DNA of 64,000 nt from Inquilinus limosus (GCF_002195995.1 NZ_NHON01000003.1:1-64000), one strand, 5' to 3'. Positions 34,790 through 44,972 are shown, counted from the first letter of the stretch. Notes: generated from the sequence alone by a model not told the origin. Numbers and translations are program-made.

Positions 34790-35938
34790 TCAGAAGTTCA
34801 GGATGGTGCCGACGCTGAGCGAAGAGGTCTCGAAGTCCGAGCCCTGGCGGAACTCGTCCTTCTCGTAGCGGAGCTCGCTGAACACATCGAGGCCCGGCGC
34901 CAGGTTGTAGACCAGCGACCAGATCACGTTGTGGCTGGCCTTGAGGTCCTGGCCATCGGTGAAGGTCGAGTTCAGGTTGCTGTTCCGCTCCGCCGCCGTA
35001 TAGGCGTAGCCGACCGAGGCCAGCCACGGACCGGTGGTGTAGGACACGTCGCCGACGATCGAGTCGACCGCCTTGTCCGCCCGGAACGTGCTGGAGAAAT
35101 GGGTCCAGCTGGCGCTGGCCCAGATGCCGTTGGCGAGGCCGATCTGGCCGGCCAGGTAATAGGCCTCGAGGTCGTGGTTGGTGCCGACGCCGTTGCCGTT
35201 ATAGGCCATGCCGGAGAACCGGACCTGGGTGCCGTCGAAGGTCTGGCGGTAGTCGATGCCGCCGCCGATGACGTTCTCGTAGATGGTGCTGGTGTCGTTG
35301 ATCAGGTCGTTGCGGCCGCCATTGCCGGCATGGCCGTTGCCGCCGACGACCGGCGTGAAGTCGACGCCGACCGAGAAGCCGGCAAGGCTCGGCGAGGTGT
35401 ACTTGACCTTGGTGTCCTTCGAGTTCAGCCCGCCGAACTGCTGATAGGGCGCCACGGCAAAGAACGCGTCGCTGCCGCCGATCCAGGTGCCCGGGCTGCG
35501 GAATGCGTCGGCCCAGTCGCTGTCGATGCCGAAATTCGTGCCCAGCGTCTGGTGCGCATAGACCAGGAAGTCCTCGGCGATATAGGGCGCATCGCCGAAG
35601 GTGAACGTACCGAAGCCGCCCTTCACATAGACATAGGTGCGGTCGACGGTGACGTTGTTCTTCCGGTCGACATTGTTGAAGCGGATGCGGCCGCCGTATT
35701 CCAGGCCCGAATCGGTGACGTTCTTGACGTCGAACTGCAGCCGCGCGCCGCTCTCGAAATCATAGTCGCGGTCGATGTCCTGGCTGCGATTGTCGTTGAA
35801 CAGGACGCCGGCCAGGAAGCCGATGCGGCCCGAGAGCTTGAGCTGCAGGCCCGAGGTCACGTTCGCGTCCGCCGCATGGGCGGCGCCCGTCGCCAGGGCA
35901 GCCGCCAGCGCGGCCCCGCAGAGTAAGCGCTTCTTCAT
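34790..35938 (-). CDS. Outer-membrane porin
   Basis: 382 residues: signal peptide MKKRLLCGAALAAALATGAA, then alternating beta strands rich in aromatic girdle residues, and a final Phe (SVGTILNF), the insertion signal for outer-membrane barrels. Features such as VKGGFGTFTFGDAPYIAEDF place it in the general Porin_4 group of trimeric diffusion porins. GAGG lies 7 bases before the ATG. A long AT-rich leader is upstream. Confidence 0.92.
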   Translation of the reverse strand: MKKRLLCGAALAAALATGAAHAADANVTSGLQLKLSGRIGFLAGVLFNDNRSQDIDRDYDFESGARLQFDVKNVTDSGLEYGGRIRFNNVDRKNNVTVDRTYVYVKGGFGTFTFGDAPYIAEDFLVYAHQTLGTNFGIDSDWADAFRSPGTWIGGSDAFFAVAPYQQFGGLNSKDTKVKYTSPSLAGFSVGVDFTPVVGGNGHAGNGGRNDLINDTSTIYENVIGGGIDYRQTFDGTQVRFSGMAYNGNGVGTNHDLEAYYLAGQIGLANGIWASASWTHFSSTFRADKAVDSIVGDVSYTTGPWLASVGYAYTAAERNSNLNSTFTDGQDLKASHNVIWSLVYNLAPGLDVFSELRYEKDEFRQGSDFETSSLSVGTILNF

Positions 35939-36143
35939 AGGAACCTCTGATCGCAAGCGATCGTTTCGGGAATTCGCGGGGAACTTGCCGCCGGCAACAC
36001 CCAAAACCAAGTGAAAACAAGGCAGTAACAAATAAGTCATATTATTTAGTGCAAATCTGCAACAGCCCGGGCCAGCGGCATCCGGGATCGCTCGCGATCC
36101 CGACAACCTTGCGCGATACCGGCGATCAGCCCAGGAAGGGGTG
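35939..36143. promoter_or_regulatory. AT-rich leader between porin and helicase genes
   Basis: This 205-base gap is conspicuously AT-rich between about 35995 and 36060. On the minus strand it carries runs such as TTTGTTACTGCC and TTGTTTTCAC, which could be response-regulator sites. The porin promoter is probably here; no exact element can be fixed. Confidence 0.4.
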
Positions 36144-37586
36144 ATGGAACGCTTCGACCCGCTCGGCGACGGCCCTGACTTCATTCCACGGCCGCACCAG
36201 GTCGCGGCGCGCGACGCCATTCTCGCCGCCCGGTCGGCGGGACGCCCCGGCTTCCTGCTGGGTGACCTGACGGGTCTGGGCAAGACCCTGTCCGCCTGGC
36301 TGGCCATCGCCGCGATGCCCGAGGACGAGGTGCTGGTGATCTGCCCGAAGGGCGCCGTGCCGCAATGGCGCCGGACCATCGCCCGGTCCGGCACCGCGGC
36401 GAAGCGGGTGACGCTGATCAATTTCGAGAAGACCAAGTCACTGCTGGCGCCGCCGCCGGTCAGCACCAAGCGGTCGACCCGCGCGAAGAACAATGAGCTG
36501 GCGAAGCACGGCACGCCGAAGCGGACCTGGCCGCTCGTGGTGATCGACGAGGCCCACCGCATCCGCAACCCGAACTCGCAGCAGGGGCTGGTCTGCCGGC
36601 AGATGGCCGCGGCCGCCGCCTTCACCATCTATATGAGCGCCACGGCCGGCCAGGCGCCGCACGAGCTGTCCTATCTCGGCCGGCTGCTGGCCGAGGCGGC
36701 CGGCGGCACCGGCGACCTCGACGGGTTCCGCGCCCTGATGAAGCGGCTGCGCATCGGCCGCCCCAAGGGCCGCTGGAAGAACTGGAGCTGGGAGCCGAAC
36801 CCGGAGGACCGCCGGGTGATGGCCAACCTCCTCTACAAGGGTTCCGGGGCGATCGGCCTGCGCCGCCGGCCCGAGGACATCGCCGGCTGGCCCGAGGTGC
36901 AGCGCGAGCTGGCGCCGACCGCGCTGGACGCCCCATCCCGCCGGCTCTACGAGGCCACCTGGCGCGAGTTCCGGCGCGAGCTGGGCCTGGCGGGCGGCAG
37001 CACCCGCCGCGCCACCGGCTGGGCCGCCGACCTGCGCTTCCGCCAGAAGGCCAGCCTGCTGCGCATCGCCGGCACCGCCGATTTCTGCGAGGACCTGCTG
37101 ACGAACAGGCAGCAGGTGGCGGTCTCCGTCGCCTTTCTCGAGACCAGCGCCATGCTGGCCGAGACGCTGCGCGGCCGCGGCTGGCCGGTCGGCGAGATCA
37201 ACGGCACGCAGACCGGCGACACCAACGAGGCGGTCCGCATCGCCTTCCAGACCGGGCAGCTGGACGCGGTGCTGTTCACGGTGACGGAATCGATCTCGCT
37301 GCATCGCGGCGAGCTGCCGGGCGGCGAGCGCGACCGGTCGCTGGTGGTGCACGACATGCGCCACAGCGCCATCCAGCTGCAGCAGATCGAGGGGCGCTGC
37401 CATCGCGACGGGGAGCGCGCGGTGATCTATTACACCTATGCCGAGGGCACGGTGGAGGAGACGGTGGCCGCCACGGTGATCGCCCGCATGGCGTCGATGG
37501 AGGGCATGGCCGGCGACGACACCGCCATGCTCGACGCCATCGCCGCCGTGGTCGAGACCGCGGCCCTGCAGCGCGATGCCGCCTGA
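36144..37586 (+). CDS. SNF2-like DEAD/DEAH helicase
   Basis: 480 residues. Motif I is LTGLGKTLSAW (near residue 45), motif II DEAHRIRNPNS, motif III MSATAGQAP, and the second lobe shows SVAFLETSAMLAETLRGRGW, INGTQTGDTNEAVR and the final QLQQIEGRCHRDG. This is the compact SNF2-type translocase common in phages and mobile regions. AGGAAGG precedes the ATG at 36144 by 5 bases. No nuclease or methylase partner is adjacent, only an ankyrin protein. Role in repair or defence is open. Confidence 0.8.
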   Translation: MERFDPLGDGPDFIPRPHQVAARDAILAARSAGRPGFLLGDLTGLGKTLSAWLAIAAMPEDEVLVICPKGAVPQWRRTIARSGTAAKRVTLINFEKTKSLLAPPPVSTKRSTRAKNNELAKHGTPKRTWPLVVIDEAHRIRNPNSQQGLVCRQMAAAAAFTIYMSATAGQAPHELSYLGRLLAEAAGGTGDLDGFRALMKRLRIGRPKGRWKNWSWEPNPEDRRVMANLLYKGSGAIGLRRRPEDIAGWPEVQRELAPTALDAPSRRLYEATWREFRRELGLAGGSTRRATGWAADLRFRQKASLLRIAGTADFCEDLLTNRQQVAVSVAFLETSAMLAETLRGRGWPVGEINGTQTGDTNEAVRIAFQTGQLDAVLFTVTESISLHRGELPGGERDRSLVVHDMRHSAIQLQQIEGRCHRDGERAVIYYTYAEGTVEETVAATVIARMASMEGMAGDDTAMLDAIAAVVETAALQRDAA

Positions 37587-37598
37587 AACGAGACGACG

Positions 37599-37982
37599 AT
37601 GAACGCAGACGACGTGCTGAGACGCTACAAGGACGAGGATCTGCCGGCGTTTTCCGGCATCGACCTCTCCGATGTGAACCAGGTCGGGGTCTTCGGCGAG
37701 ATGCCGATCCACGTCGCTGCGAGCCGCGGCCGGACCGACGAGATCGCGGCGCTGCTGGAGGACGGCGCCGATGTGAACGCGTCGGGCGAGCTCGGCAACA
37801 CGCCGCTGCACGAGGCCGTGATGCAGAACCGGTTCGAGGCCACGAAGCTGCTGCTGGAGCGCGGCGCCGACCCGAACCGGACGAACGAGTTCGGAGGGTC
37901 GCCGCTGGATGCCGCCCGGGCCCGCCAGCATGGGCGCCTGGTCCGGCTGCTGGAAGGCGGCAGCCCAGCCCGGCGCCGGTGA
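37599..37982 (+). CDS. Ankyrin-repeat protein
   Basis: 127 residues. After a short lead (VLRRYKDEDLPAFSGIDLSD) there are about three ankyrin repeats: MPIHVAASRGRTDEIAALLE, TPLHEAVMQNRFEATKLLLE and SPLDAARARQHGRLVRLLE. Cytoplasmic, probably a protein-protein adaptor. It follows the helicase by 12 bases and may act with it. Convergent with an MFS gene 4 bases away. Confidence 0.85.
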   Translation: MNADDVLRRYKDEDLPAFSGIDLSDVNQVGVFGEMPIHVAASRGRTDEIAALLEDGADVNASGELGNTPLHEAVMQNRFEATKLLLERGADPNRTNEFGGSPLDAARARQHGRLVRLLEGGSPARRR

Positions 37983-37986
37983 GGCG

Positions 37987-39159
37987 TCACGGCAGGGTCG
38001 GCTTCACCGAGGAGGCGCGCGGGCGGAGCTGCACCGCGATGGCCAGCGCCGACAGCAGCAGCCCGACGGCGCAGACGCCGGGCCATTGCCACAGGCTCCA
38101 GGCCAGGTTCCCCAGGGTCGAGCCCACCGCCCCGCCGATGAAGCGGGACACCATGTAGACGGTGTTCAGCCGGCTCATCGCATCCGCCTTCAGGCCGACA
38201 TTACGGGTCATGTTCGACACATGGCCGGACTGGACGGCGACATCCAGCAGGATGAACCCCGCGATCAGCCCCCAGATCGACCCGCCGATGACCGCCAGCA
38301 GACCATATGTGACCAGCACCGCGATGCTGCTGAGCAGCACGGTCCGCTGCGGGCTGCCCTTGTCCGCCAGCCGGCCGACCGCGGGCACCACCACCATCGC
38401 CACCAGGCCGATGACGCCGAACAGGCCGGCGACGTCGCTGCCGTAATGCGCCGGCATGGCGTCGAGATGGAAGGCCAGCGTGGTCCAGCAGGCGGTGAAC
38501 GCGCCGAACTGCAGCGCGCCGATCATCGATGTCTCGCGCAGCACCGGCTGCTCGCGGACCAGCCGGCCGAGCGAGGCCATCAGCGTGCCGTAGCGGCCAT
38601 CGAAGGACGGCTGGTCCTTCGGCAGCAGGATGGATAGCACCAGCAGCAGCACGATCATCACCCCGGCGGCGATCCAGAACATCGCGCGCCAGCCCCAATG
38701 GGCGCCGACGAAGCCGGCGACGGTGCGCGACAGCAGGATGCCGCACAGCAACGCCCCCAGGACGGTGCCGACGGCACGGCCGCGTTCCTGCGGCGGCGCC
38801 AGATGCGCGGCGAAAGGCACGGTCACCTGCGGCACCACGCTGGTGAAGCCGACGGCGAAGCAGGCGATGATCAGCCAGGGCAGGCTTGGCGCCAGCGCGG
38901 TGGCGGCCAGCGCGCCGGCCGAGGCCAGCAGCAGCGCGCCGATCAACAGCCGCCGGTCGATCATGTCGCCGAGCGGCACGAACAGCAGCATGCCGAGGGC
39001 ATAGCCGGCCTGGGTCACGATCGCGGCGCTGCCGGCCTCGCGCTGGGTCGCCTGGAAGGTCTCGGCGAAATCCACCAGCAGCGGCTGGTTGTAGTAGTTG
39101 TTGGCCACCACCACGCCGCAGGCGACTGCCAGGATCCAGATGGTGGACCGACCCGTCAT
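37987..39159 (-). CDS. MFS transporter
   Basis: 390 residues, twelve membrane segments. The family loop is GDMIDRRLLIGALLL (helices 2-3) and the second half contains VGRLADKGSPQRTVLL. It begins with the NNYYNQPLLVDFAETF segment of the YdhP/NepI-like drug and nucleoside exporter group. Substrate unknown. Preceded at 26 bases by a GFA-family gene on the same strand. Confidence 0.88.
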   Translation of the reverse strand: MTGRSTIWILAVACGVVVANNYYNQPLLVDFAETFQATQREAGSAAIVTQAGYALGMLLFVPLGDMIDRRLLIGALLLASAGALAATALAPSLPWLIIACFAVGFTSVVPQVTVPFAAHLAPPQERGRAVGTVLGALLCGILLSRTVAGFVGAHWGWRAMFWIAAGVMIVLLLVLSILLPKDQPSFDGRYGTLMASLGRLVREQPVLRETSMIGALQFGAFTACWTTLAFHLDAMPAHYGSDVAGLFGVIGLVAMVVVPAVGRLADKGSPQRTVLLSSIAVLVTYGLLAVIGGSIWGLIAGFILLDVAVQSGHVSNMTRNVGLKADAMSRLNTVYMVSRFIGGAVGSTLGNLAWSLWQWPGVCAVGLLLSALAIAVQLRPRASSVKPTLP

Positions 39160-39185
39160 GGTGCGTCTGCCCCGTGCCGCCGCCG

Positions 39186-39554
39186 CTACCAGAGATTCTT
39201 GCCGTCGATCATCTGGACCGGCACCGCGTCGAGGTCGAAATCGTCGAGCAGCCGGGCGTTGATGCTGACCTTGGGGTTGCTGAAATCCGGCCGGCCGGTG
39301 CTGAAGTCCGGCGTCTCGGTATAGGTGCCGCAGCCGCAGATGGCGCAGTGGTGATGATGGATGGTGTAGCTGCCCCACTGATAGGTCGACACCCGGTCCC
39401 GCGCGGTCAGCAGCCTGAAGTCGGCGGCCGGGTAATAGCCCCACAGCGCACCGCGCTTGGAACAGAAGGAGCAGGTACAGCGCGTCACGGTTTCCGGCGC
39501 CGCCGGCACCTCGAACCGCGTCGCGCCGCAATGGCAGCTTCCCTTGACCGTCAT
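39186..39554 (-). CDS. GFA family (glutathione-dependent formaldehyde-activating-like) protein
   Basis: 122 residues. Zinc cysteines are visible in CHCGATRFEV, RCTCSFCSKRGALWGYYP and HCAICGCGTYTE. This is a complete single CENP-V/GFA domain. Members were named for S-hydroxymethylglutathione synthase, but most have unproven roles. Formaldehyde handling would suit an organism that demethylates amines, though the gene is 15 kb from those genes. It precedes the MFS gene. Confidence 0.88.
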   Translation of the reverse strand: MTVKGSCHCGATRFEVPAAPETVTRCTCSFCSKRGALWGYYPAADFRLLTARDRVSTYQWGSYTIHHHHCAICGCGTYTETPDFSTGRPDFSNPKVSINARLLDDFDLDAVPVQMIDGKNLW

Positions 39555-39613
39555 GGCGCTCCCCCTTGCTTGCCCGTGAGTCTTCGCCGCCAGTGTGGCC
39601 GAGTCCGGGTGGG

Positions 39614-41788
39614 CTATGCCACCACCGGCCGCACCTGCGGCGATGGAGCCGCCGTACTCGCATCGATCACCCCGGCCAGGGCCTCGATGGCGTCGACCAT
39701 CCGGTCGGTGGCCTCCAGCAGGGCCATGATCACCGGCCGGTCCGCCTCCGGCTGGGCTGCCGGGTCGACCAGCTCGGCCAGGGCCCGGTGCCGCGCCGGC
39801 AGGTCGGACGGGATCGCCGACGCCCGGTGCTCGCGCAAGGCTGCGGCCAGCTCGCCCAGCGCGGCGGTGAGGGTGTGGACCAACGCCCCGATCGCGGCAT
39901 GCTTGGCCAGGGCCGCGGCGCCATGGTCGTGCAGCGCGCTTTCCAGCGCCATGCCGGCGCGCAGGATGCGGTTGGCGTTGGCGAAGATCGCCTCGGCCCG
40001 CGCCGGCTGGCCGGGATCCGCCGGCTCGACCCGCAACCGCTCGACAGAGGCCTGGGCGTTGACCCGGGCGGCGCGGGCTGCCGTGCGGGCCTCGGCCTGC
40101 ACTTTCGCGTCGGTGCCGAGCAGCGCCGCCAGATAGGCGGCGTAGGCATCGAGCATGGCGCCGATCACCGGCCGCTCCCGCCCCCGCTCCCAGGTCGGCC
40201 ACAGCAGATAGGCGGCCAGCGCCAGCAGGCTGCCCAGCACGGTGGCGAGGCCGCGGTCCAGCAGCGTGTGGCCGGCCGGCTGCCCGGCCAGGCCCAGCAG
40301 CAGCACCACCACGGCGGTCAGCAGCGACACCGCCAGGCCGTAATGCACCGGCACCAGGTAGCGGAAGCCGAAATAGAGCGGTGCGAGCAGCAGCGCCTGG
40401 GCCAGCGGATGGTCGGCCACCAGATAGACGACGGCGGTGGCTACCAAGAGGCCGGCCAGGGTGCCGAACATGCGCAGCAGGCCGAAGCTGACGGTGCCGC
40501 CGAAATCCGGCTTCAGCACGATCACCACGGTCATCGCGATCCAGTAGAACTGCGGCAGGCCGATGGCGCGGCCCAGCGCCTCCGCCGCGACCACGCAGAC
40601 GGTCAGGCGCAGCGCGTGGCGGAAGGCGGCGGAGGACAGCGACAGGTTGGCGCGCAGCGTCGCCAGCGGCGCGCCGGGCCGCAGCGCCGCCGGCTGCAGC
40701 GCATCGCGCTCGGTGGCCCGAAGGTCGCCGCGGGCGCCGGCCTCGGCCGAGTTGCGGATCGCCGCGCGCAGCGCGCCGGCCAGGCCGATCGCCCGCGCCT
40801 CGGCCAGGTGCAGGCGGGAGCGCAGCAGCGGGTCCTGTGCCGCGTGGCGGGCCTCGCGCAGGCCGGCCAGAGCGGCCTCGAAGCCCTTGAGCGCCGCCCC
40901 GCCCTCCATCGGCCGGCCCTGACGCAGCGCCATGCCGAGGCCGCGCAGCACCACCGCCGCCTGGCGCATCACCGCCGGCAGCGCCGAGTCACCGACCTGC
41001 CCGCGCAGGTCGGACAGGGCCAGCAGCTCCAGCCGGACGCGTTCGGCCAGGCCCAGCAGGATCCGGAACGCCTCCACCCCGCGGATCCGGGCGGCACCGC
41101 TGCGGGCCAGCAGCAGCTGCGCATCGCCCAGGGAATCCGCCAGCGGCATGAACTCCGTATCCTCCGGCATCGCCCGCGCGATCTCCGACAGCATGCGGTA
41201 GACCGAGGCCAGCGCGTCGCGCTCCGGCTGGTAGATCCGCAGCGGCCAGGCGGCGACGGAGAACAGCGTCGCCAGCAGGCCGCCGGCGAAGAACAGGCCG
41301 GAAGCTGCCCAGGGGTCGAAGCCGTGGCCGGCCGTGCCCGCCGTCACCACCAGCACGATCAGGATGGCGGTGCCACCCTGCATCGCCACCGGGCCCAGCG
41401 CCACCAGCATGGCCAGCAGGAAGGCCGAGACGGCGAGCACCGGCAGGAAGGGCAGCCAGTGAGTGCCGAGCGAGAAGCCGGCCAGGGCCGCCAACCCGGT
41501 GCCCAGCGAGATCAGCAGCATGCGGCGCAGGCGCAGCGCATGCGGCCCCGGCGCGTCCGACGTGACGACATTGAGCGCGCCGCCGGCCACCGCGAGGCCG
41601 ACATCGGTCTGGCCGAACAGCACGCCGAGGATCACCGGCAGCGCCACGGCCAGCGCGTTGCGCAGCGCCACCGGCCACGGGATGGTCGCGCGGTTCCACT
41701 GCACCAGCGCCATCAGGAGCGCGGACCGCCGCCGCGGCGCCTCCGCCGTCACCGCCATGCCGCGCGCCCCGCCCGAACGATCATCCAC
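39614..41788 (-). CDS. FUSC family inner-membrane protein
   Basis: 724 residues with two bundles of membrane helices (LAVALPVILGVLFGQTDVGL at the start; FYWIAMTVVIVLKPDFGGTV in the second half) separated by a long helical soluble segment. This is the YccS/fusaric-acid-resistance architecture, linked to export of aromatic acids. The GTG at 41788 follows AAGG; an ATG at 41758 is nearly as good. No membrane-fusion partner lies beside it. Confidence 0.83.
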   Translation of the reverse strand: MDDRSGGARGMAVTAEAPRRRSALLMALVQWNRATIPWPVALRNALAVALPVILGVLFGQTDVGLAVAGGALNVVTSDAPGPHALRLRRMLLISLGTGLAALAGFSLGTHWLPFLPVLAVSAFLLAMLVALGPVAMQGGTAILIVLVVTAGTAGHGFDPWAASGLFFAGGLLATLFSVAAWPLRIYQPERDALASVYRMLSEIARAMPEDTEFMPLADSLGDAQLLLARSGAARIRGVEAFRILLGLAERVRLELLALSDLRGQVGDSALPAVMRQAAVVLRGLGMALRQGRPMEGGAALKGFEAALAGLREARHAAQDPLLRSRLHLAEARAIGLAGALRAAIRNSAEAGARGDLRATERDALQPAALRPGAPLATLRANLSLSSAAFRHALRLTVCVVAAEALGRAIGLPQFYWIAMTVVIVLKPDFGGTVSFGLLRMFGTLAGLLVATAVVYLVADHPLAQALLLAPLYFGFRYLVPVHYGLAVSLLTAVVVLLLGLAGQPAGHTLLDRGLATVLGSLLALAAYLLWPTWERGRERPVIGAMLDAYAAYLAALLGTDAKVQAEARTAARAARVNAQASVERLRVEPADPGQPARAEAIFANANRILRAGMALESALHDHGAAALAKHAAIGALVHTLTAALGELAAALREHRASAIPSDLPARHRALAELVDPAAQPEADRPVIMALLEATDRMVDAIEALAGVIDASTAAPSPQVRPVVA

Positions 41789-42074
41789 TCGCCTTCTTCG
41801 AGTCGCTCCCGGGGCATGATGCCCGCCGATGCTTCACGGCGTCGACCGTCGATCCCGTCCCGGCGGACATCGATTCTTCATCTGCCCGCAACAGATCCGT
41901 CATCCCCGCTCCCTATCATCCGCGCGCCGCGAGACGCAGCGGAACCGGATACCGGCCGCGGCACCGAAGCTCGCTTTTTTCGACACGTCCGATTGCCGCC
42001 GCTCGTCGGCCCGCCGATGCGCGGGTGATTTGCCATGACGTGCGAGGCGATCGGCAGCAGCAAAGGAGCCGACC
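41789..42074. other. Intergenic region upstream of the phosphoesterase operon
   Basis: 286 bases between divergent genes. It should contain the promoters for the FUSC gene and the five-gene operon at 42075. Apart from an ordinary T-run near 41970 and the AAAGGAG ribosome site at 42062-42068, I see no distinct repeat or motif. Confidence 0.4.
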
Positions 42075-42902
42075 GTGCGGGTGGTCCAGATCACCGATAC
42101 CCATCTCAGTCCCGGCAAAAGCCATTTTGCGCCGAACTGGGCGCCGCTGGCGGAGTGGCTGCAGGCCGCCCGGCCGGACCTGGTGGTCCACACCGGCGAC
42201 CTCAGCGTCGACGGCGCGGATGTCGAGGCCGATCTGGAGCATTGCGCCGGGCTGCTGCGCGCCCTGCCCTTCCCGGTGCTGTCGGTGCCCGGGAACCACG
42301 ATGTCGGCGACCTGCCCGGCACCCGCCAGCCGGCCAATGCGGAGCGGCTGGAGCGCTGGCGCCGTATCATCGGGCCGGATCGCTGGGTGCATGACCAGCC
42401 GGGCTGGCGCCTGGTCGGGCTGAACAGCCAGGTCATCGGCGGCGGCGACGCGGAAGAGGCGGCGCAATTCGCCTGGCTTGAGGGCGTGCTGGAGGCCTGC
42501 GAGGGCCGCGGCGTCATCGTCTTCACCCACAAGCCGATCTTCGTCGACACGCCCGACGAGGGCGACACCGGCTATTGGAGCATCCGCCCGGCGCAGCGCC
42601 GCCGCCTGCTGGAGCTGTTCGAGCGGCACGGCGTGGCCCTGGTCGCCAGCGGCCATCTGCACCGCGCCTGGACCGGCGCCCATCTCGGCACCCGCTACAT
42701 CTGGGGCCCGTCCTCCGGCTTCGTCGTCGGGCCGATGGAGCGCGACATGCCGGGCGACCGCATCCTCGGCGCCGTGATCCACACGCTGGACGAGACGGTG
42801 TCGAGCGAGATCGTCGCGCTGCCGGAGCTGCGGCCCTTCGTGATCGACGATGTGATCCACGAGGTCTATCCGCGCCACCAGCCGGCCGAGGCCACCTCGT
42901 GA
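42075..42902 (+). CDS. Metallophosphoesterase, CpdA/GpdQ-like cyclic or glycerophospho-diesterase
   Basis: 275 residues. All dimetal motifs are present: QITDTHLS (DxH), HTGDLSVDG (GD), VPGNHDVGD (GNHD) and ASGHLHRAW (GHxH). There is no signal peptide. The start is GTG with AAAGGAG 6 bases upstream. Its last bases overlap the GTG start of the ABC ATPase (GTGA), so it is the first gene of an importer operon. This favours hydrolysis of an imported phosphodiester (GpdQ-like) over cAMP signalling, by inference. Confidence 0.85.
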   Translation: MRVVQITDTHLSPGKSHFAPNWAPLAEWLQAARPDLVVHTGDLSVDGADVEADLEHCAGLLRALPFPVLSVPGNHDVGDLPGTRQPANAERLERWRRIIGPDRWVHDQPGWRLVGLNSQVIGGGDAEEAAQFAWLEGVLEACEGRGVIVFTHKPIFVDTPDEGDTGYWSIRPAQRRRLLELFERHGVALVASGHLHRAWTGAHLGTRYIWGPSSGFVVGPMERDMPGDRILGAVIHTLDETVSSEIVALPELRPFVIDDVIHEVYPRHQPAEATS

Positions 42903-44053
42903 CCGGGCTGGCGCTGCGCCGCGTCAGCAAGGCCTTCGGCGGCAACCGCATCCTGCAGGACGTGACCATCGAGGCCGCGCCGGGCGAGTTCATCGCCCTG
43001 GTCGGCCCGTCCGGCTGCGGCAAGACCACTCTGCTGCGCATCGCCGCCGGGCTGGAGCATGCCGACACCGGAACAGTGCAGCTGGGCGACCGCGACATCA
43101 CCGCGCTGCGGCCCGCGGCCCGCGACATCGCCATGGTGTTCCAGTCCTACGCCCTGTATCCGCATCTGACCGCCGGCCAGAACATCGCCGTGCCGCTGGC
43201 GATGCGGCGGCTATCGACGGCCCAGCGCCTGCCCTTCATCGGCAACCTGATGCCCGGCCAGCGCGCCCTGCGCGCGGAGATCCAGACCTCGGTGCGCGAA
43301 ACCACGGCCAGCCTGAGGATCGACCATCTGCTGGACCGCAAGCCCGGCCAGATGTCCGGCGGCCAGCGCCAGCGCGTGGCCCTGGCCCGCGCCCTTGTGC
43401 GCCGGCCCGCCGCCTTCCTGATGGACGAGCCGCTGTCGAACCTGGATGCGAACCTCCGGGTCCACACGCGTGGCGAGATCGTCGAGCTGCACCGCCGCGC
43501 CGGCGTCACCACCCTCTACGTCACCCATGACCAGTCGGAGGCGCTGAGCATGGCCGACCGGGTGGCGGTGATGATGGGCGGAAGGCTGCTGCAGCTGGAC
43601 ACGCCGTCCCGGGTCTATGCCGACCCGGCCCATGTCGAGGTGGCGCAGTTCATCGGCAGCCCGCGCATCAACCTGCTGCAAGCGGTGCTGGACGAGGCGC
43701 GCGCCGCCCGCATCGGCGGCCGGATCCTGGTCGACGGGGTCGAGGCCGCGCCCGGCACCGCGGTGACGCTGGGCGTACGGCCGGAGGCGCTGCGGTTCCT
43801 GATGCCGGGCCAGCCCGGCCTGGCGGCAACCGTGCGCCGGCTGGAGTTCCTGGGCTCCGAGCTGCTGGTCTTCCTGACCCTGGCCGATGGGGCAGAGCTG
43901 GTCGCCAAGACCGCCCCGGCCCTGGCGGCCGAGCTGGCGCCGGGCGCCGCGGTGACGCTGGCGGTGGACGCGGCCGATGTCCTGGTCTTCGGCCCCGAGG
44001 GCGGCCGGCTGCCGGTGGCGCCGGCGACGCTGCGGATCGCCGCCCATGGTTGA
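42899..44053 (+). CDS. ABC transporter ATP-binding protein, UgpC/MalK type
   Basis: 384 residues. Walker [10 protein letters not shown], signature MSGGQRQR, Walker [14 protein letters not shown], switch H in VTHDQSE, and a C-terminal OB/TOBE region. There is an insertion between Q-loop and signature (about residues 104-140, [20 protein letters not shown]) longer than in MalK. Translationally coupled on both sides by overlaps. Confidence 0.88.
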   Translation: MTGLALRRVSKAFGGNRILQDVTIEAAPGEFIALVGPSGCGKTTLLRIAAGLEHADTGTVQLGDRDITALRPAARDIAMVFQSYALYPHLTAGQNIAVPLAMRRLSTAQRLPFIGNLMPGQRALRAEIQTSVRETTASLRIDHLLDRKPGQMSGGQRQRVALARALVRRPAAFLMDEPLSNLDANLRVHTRGEIVELHRRAGVTTLYVTHDQSEALSMADRVAVMMGGRLLQLDTPSRVYADPAHVEVAQFIGSPRINLLQAVLDEARAARIGGRILVDGVEAAPGTAVTLGVRPEALRFLMPGQPGLAATVRRLEFLGSELLVFLTLADGAELVAKTAPALAAELAPGAAVTLAVDAADVLVFGPEGGRLPVAPATLRIAAHG

Positions 44054-44972
44054 TCTCGCCCTCGACGACGGCACCGCCCGCCGGGCTGCCCGGGCCGCGG
44101 CACGGGCGGAGGGCCTGGCCGCCTGGCGCCTGTCCGCCCCGGCGGTGCTGCTGCTGGCTCTGCTGATCCTGGCCCCGACCCTGGCGGTGCTGGGCTTCAG
44201 CCTGACCGACTACGAGCTGGGCTATGACGGCATCAAATTCATCGGCCTCGACAACTACGCCGAGCTGCTGGGCGACCGCACCTTCCTGATCTCGCTGAAG
44301 AACACCGCGGTCTACACCGCCATCGTCACCCCGGCCTCGGTGGTGCTGGGCCTGGGCGTCGCGCTGCTGATCGAGGCGGAGACGCGCGGCCGGGCGCTGT
44401 TCCGCACCATCTACTTCCTGCCCGTCGCCTCGCTGCTGGTGGCCATGGCGACGGTCTGGCAGTACCTGCTGCACCCCAGCATCGGCCCGGTGAACGAGAT
44501 GCTGCGCCTGCTCGGCCTCCCCGGCCCGAACTGGCTGGGCGACAGCAAGACCGTGCTGCTGAGCCTGGCGCTGATCGGCGTGTGGCAGTCGGTCGGCTTC
44601 AACATGGTGCTGTTCCTGGCCGGGCTGACCGCGATCCCGCGCGAGCTGTACGCCGCCGCCGAGGTCGACGGCGCCGCCAGCGCCTGGGAGCGGTTCCGGC
44701 TGGTCACCTGGCCGATGCTGGGGCCGACGACGCTGTTCGTGATCACCATCAGCGTGGTCAATGCGGTGAAGGTGTTCGAGACCGTCGGCACCCTGACCCA
44801 GGGCGGCCCGAACAAGGCGTCGGAAGTCCTGCTCTGGACCATCTACCAGGAGGGCTTCGTCTATCTCCGGGTCGGCTACGCCTCGGCGATGACGGTGGTG
44901 TTCCTGGCCGTGCTGGTGGTGCTGATGCTGCTGCAGTACCGCGTCCTCGACCGCCGGGTGCACTACGCATGA
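44046..44972 (+). CDS. ABC transporter permease, UgpA/MalF-like
   Basis: 308 residues, six membrane segments. The EAA loop contacting the ATPase is ELYAAAEVDGAASAWERFRL. The start overlaps the ATPase stop by 8 bases and its stop overlaps the next permease (ATGA). Confidence 0.88.
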   Translation: MVDLALDDGTARRAARAAARAEGLAAWRLSAPAVLLLALLILAPTLAVLGFSLTDYELGYDGIKFIGLDNYAELLGDRTFLISLKNTAVYTAIVTPASVVLGLGVALLIEAETRGRALFRTIYFLPVASLLVAMATVWQYLLHPSIGPVNEMLRLLGLPGPNWLGDSKTVLLSLALIGVWQSVGFNMVLFLAGLTAIPRELYAAAEVDGAASAWERFRLVTWPMLGPTTLFVITISVVNAVKVFETVGTLTQGGPNKASEVLLWTIYQEGFVYLRVGYASAMTVVFLAVLVVLMLLQYRVLDRRVHYA

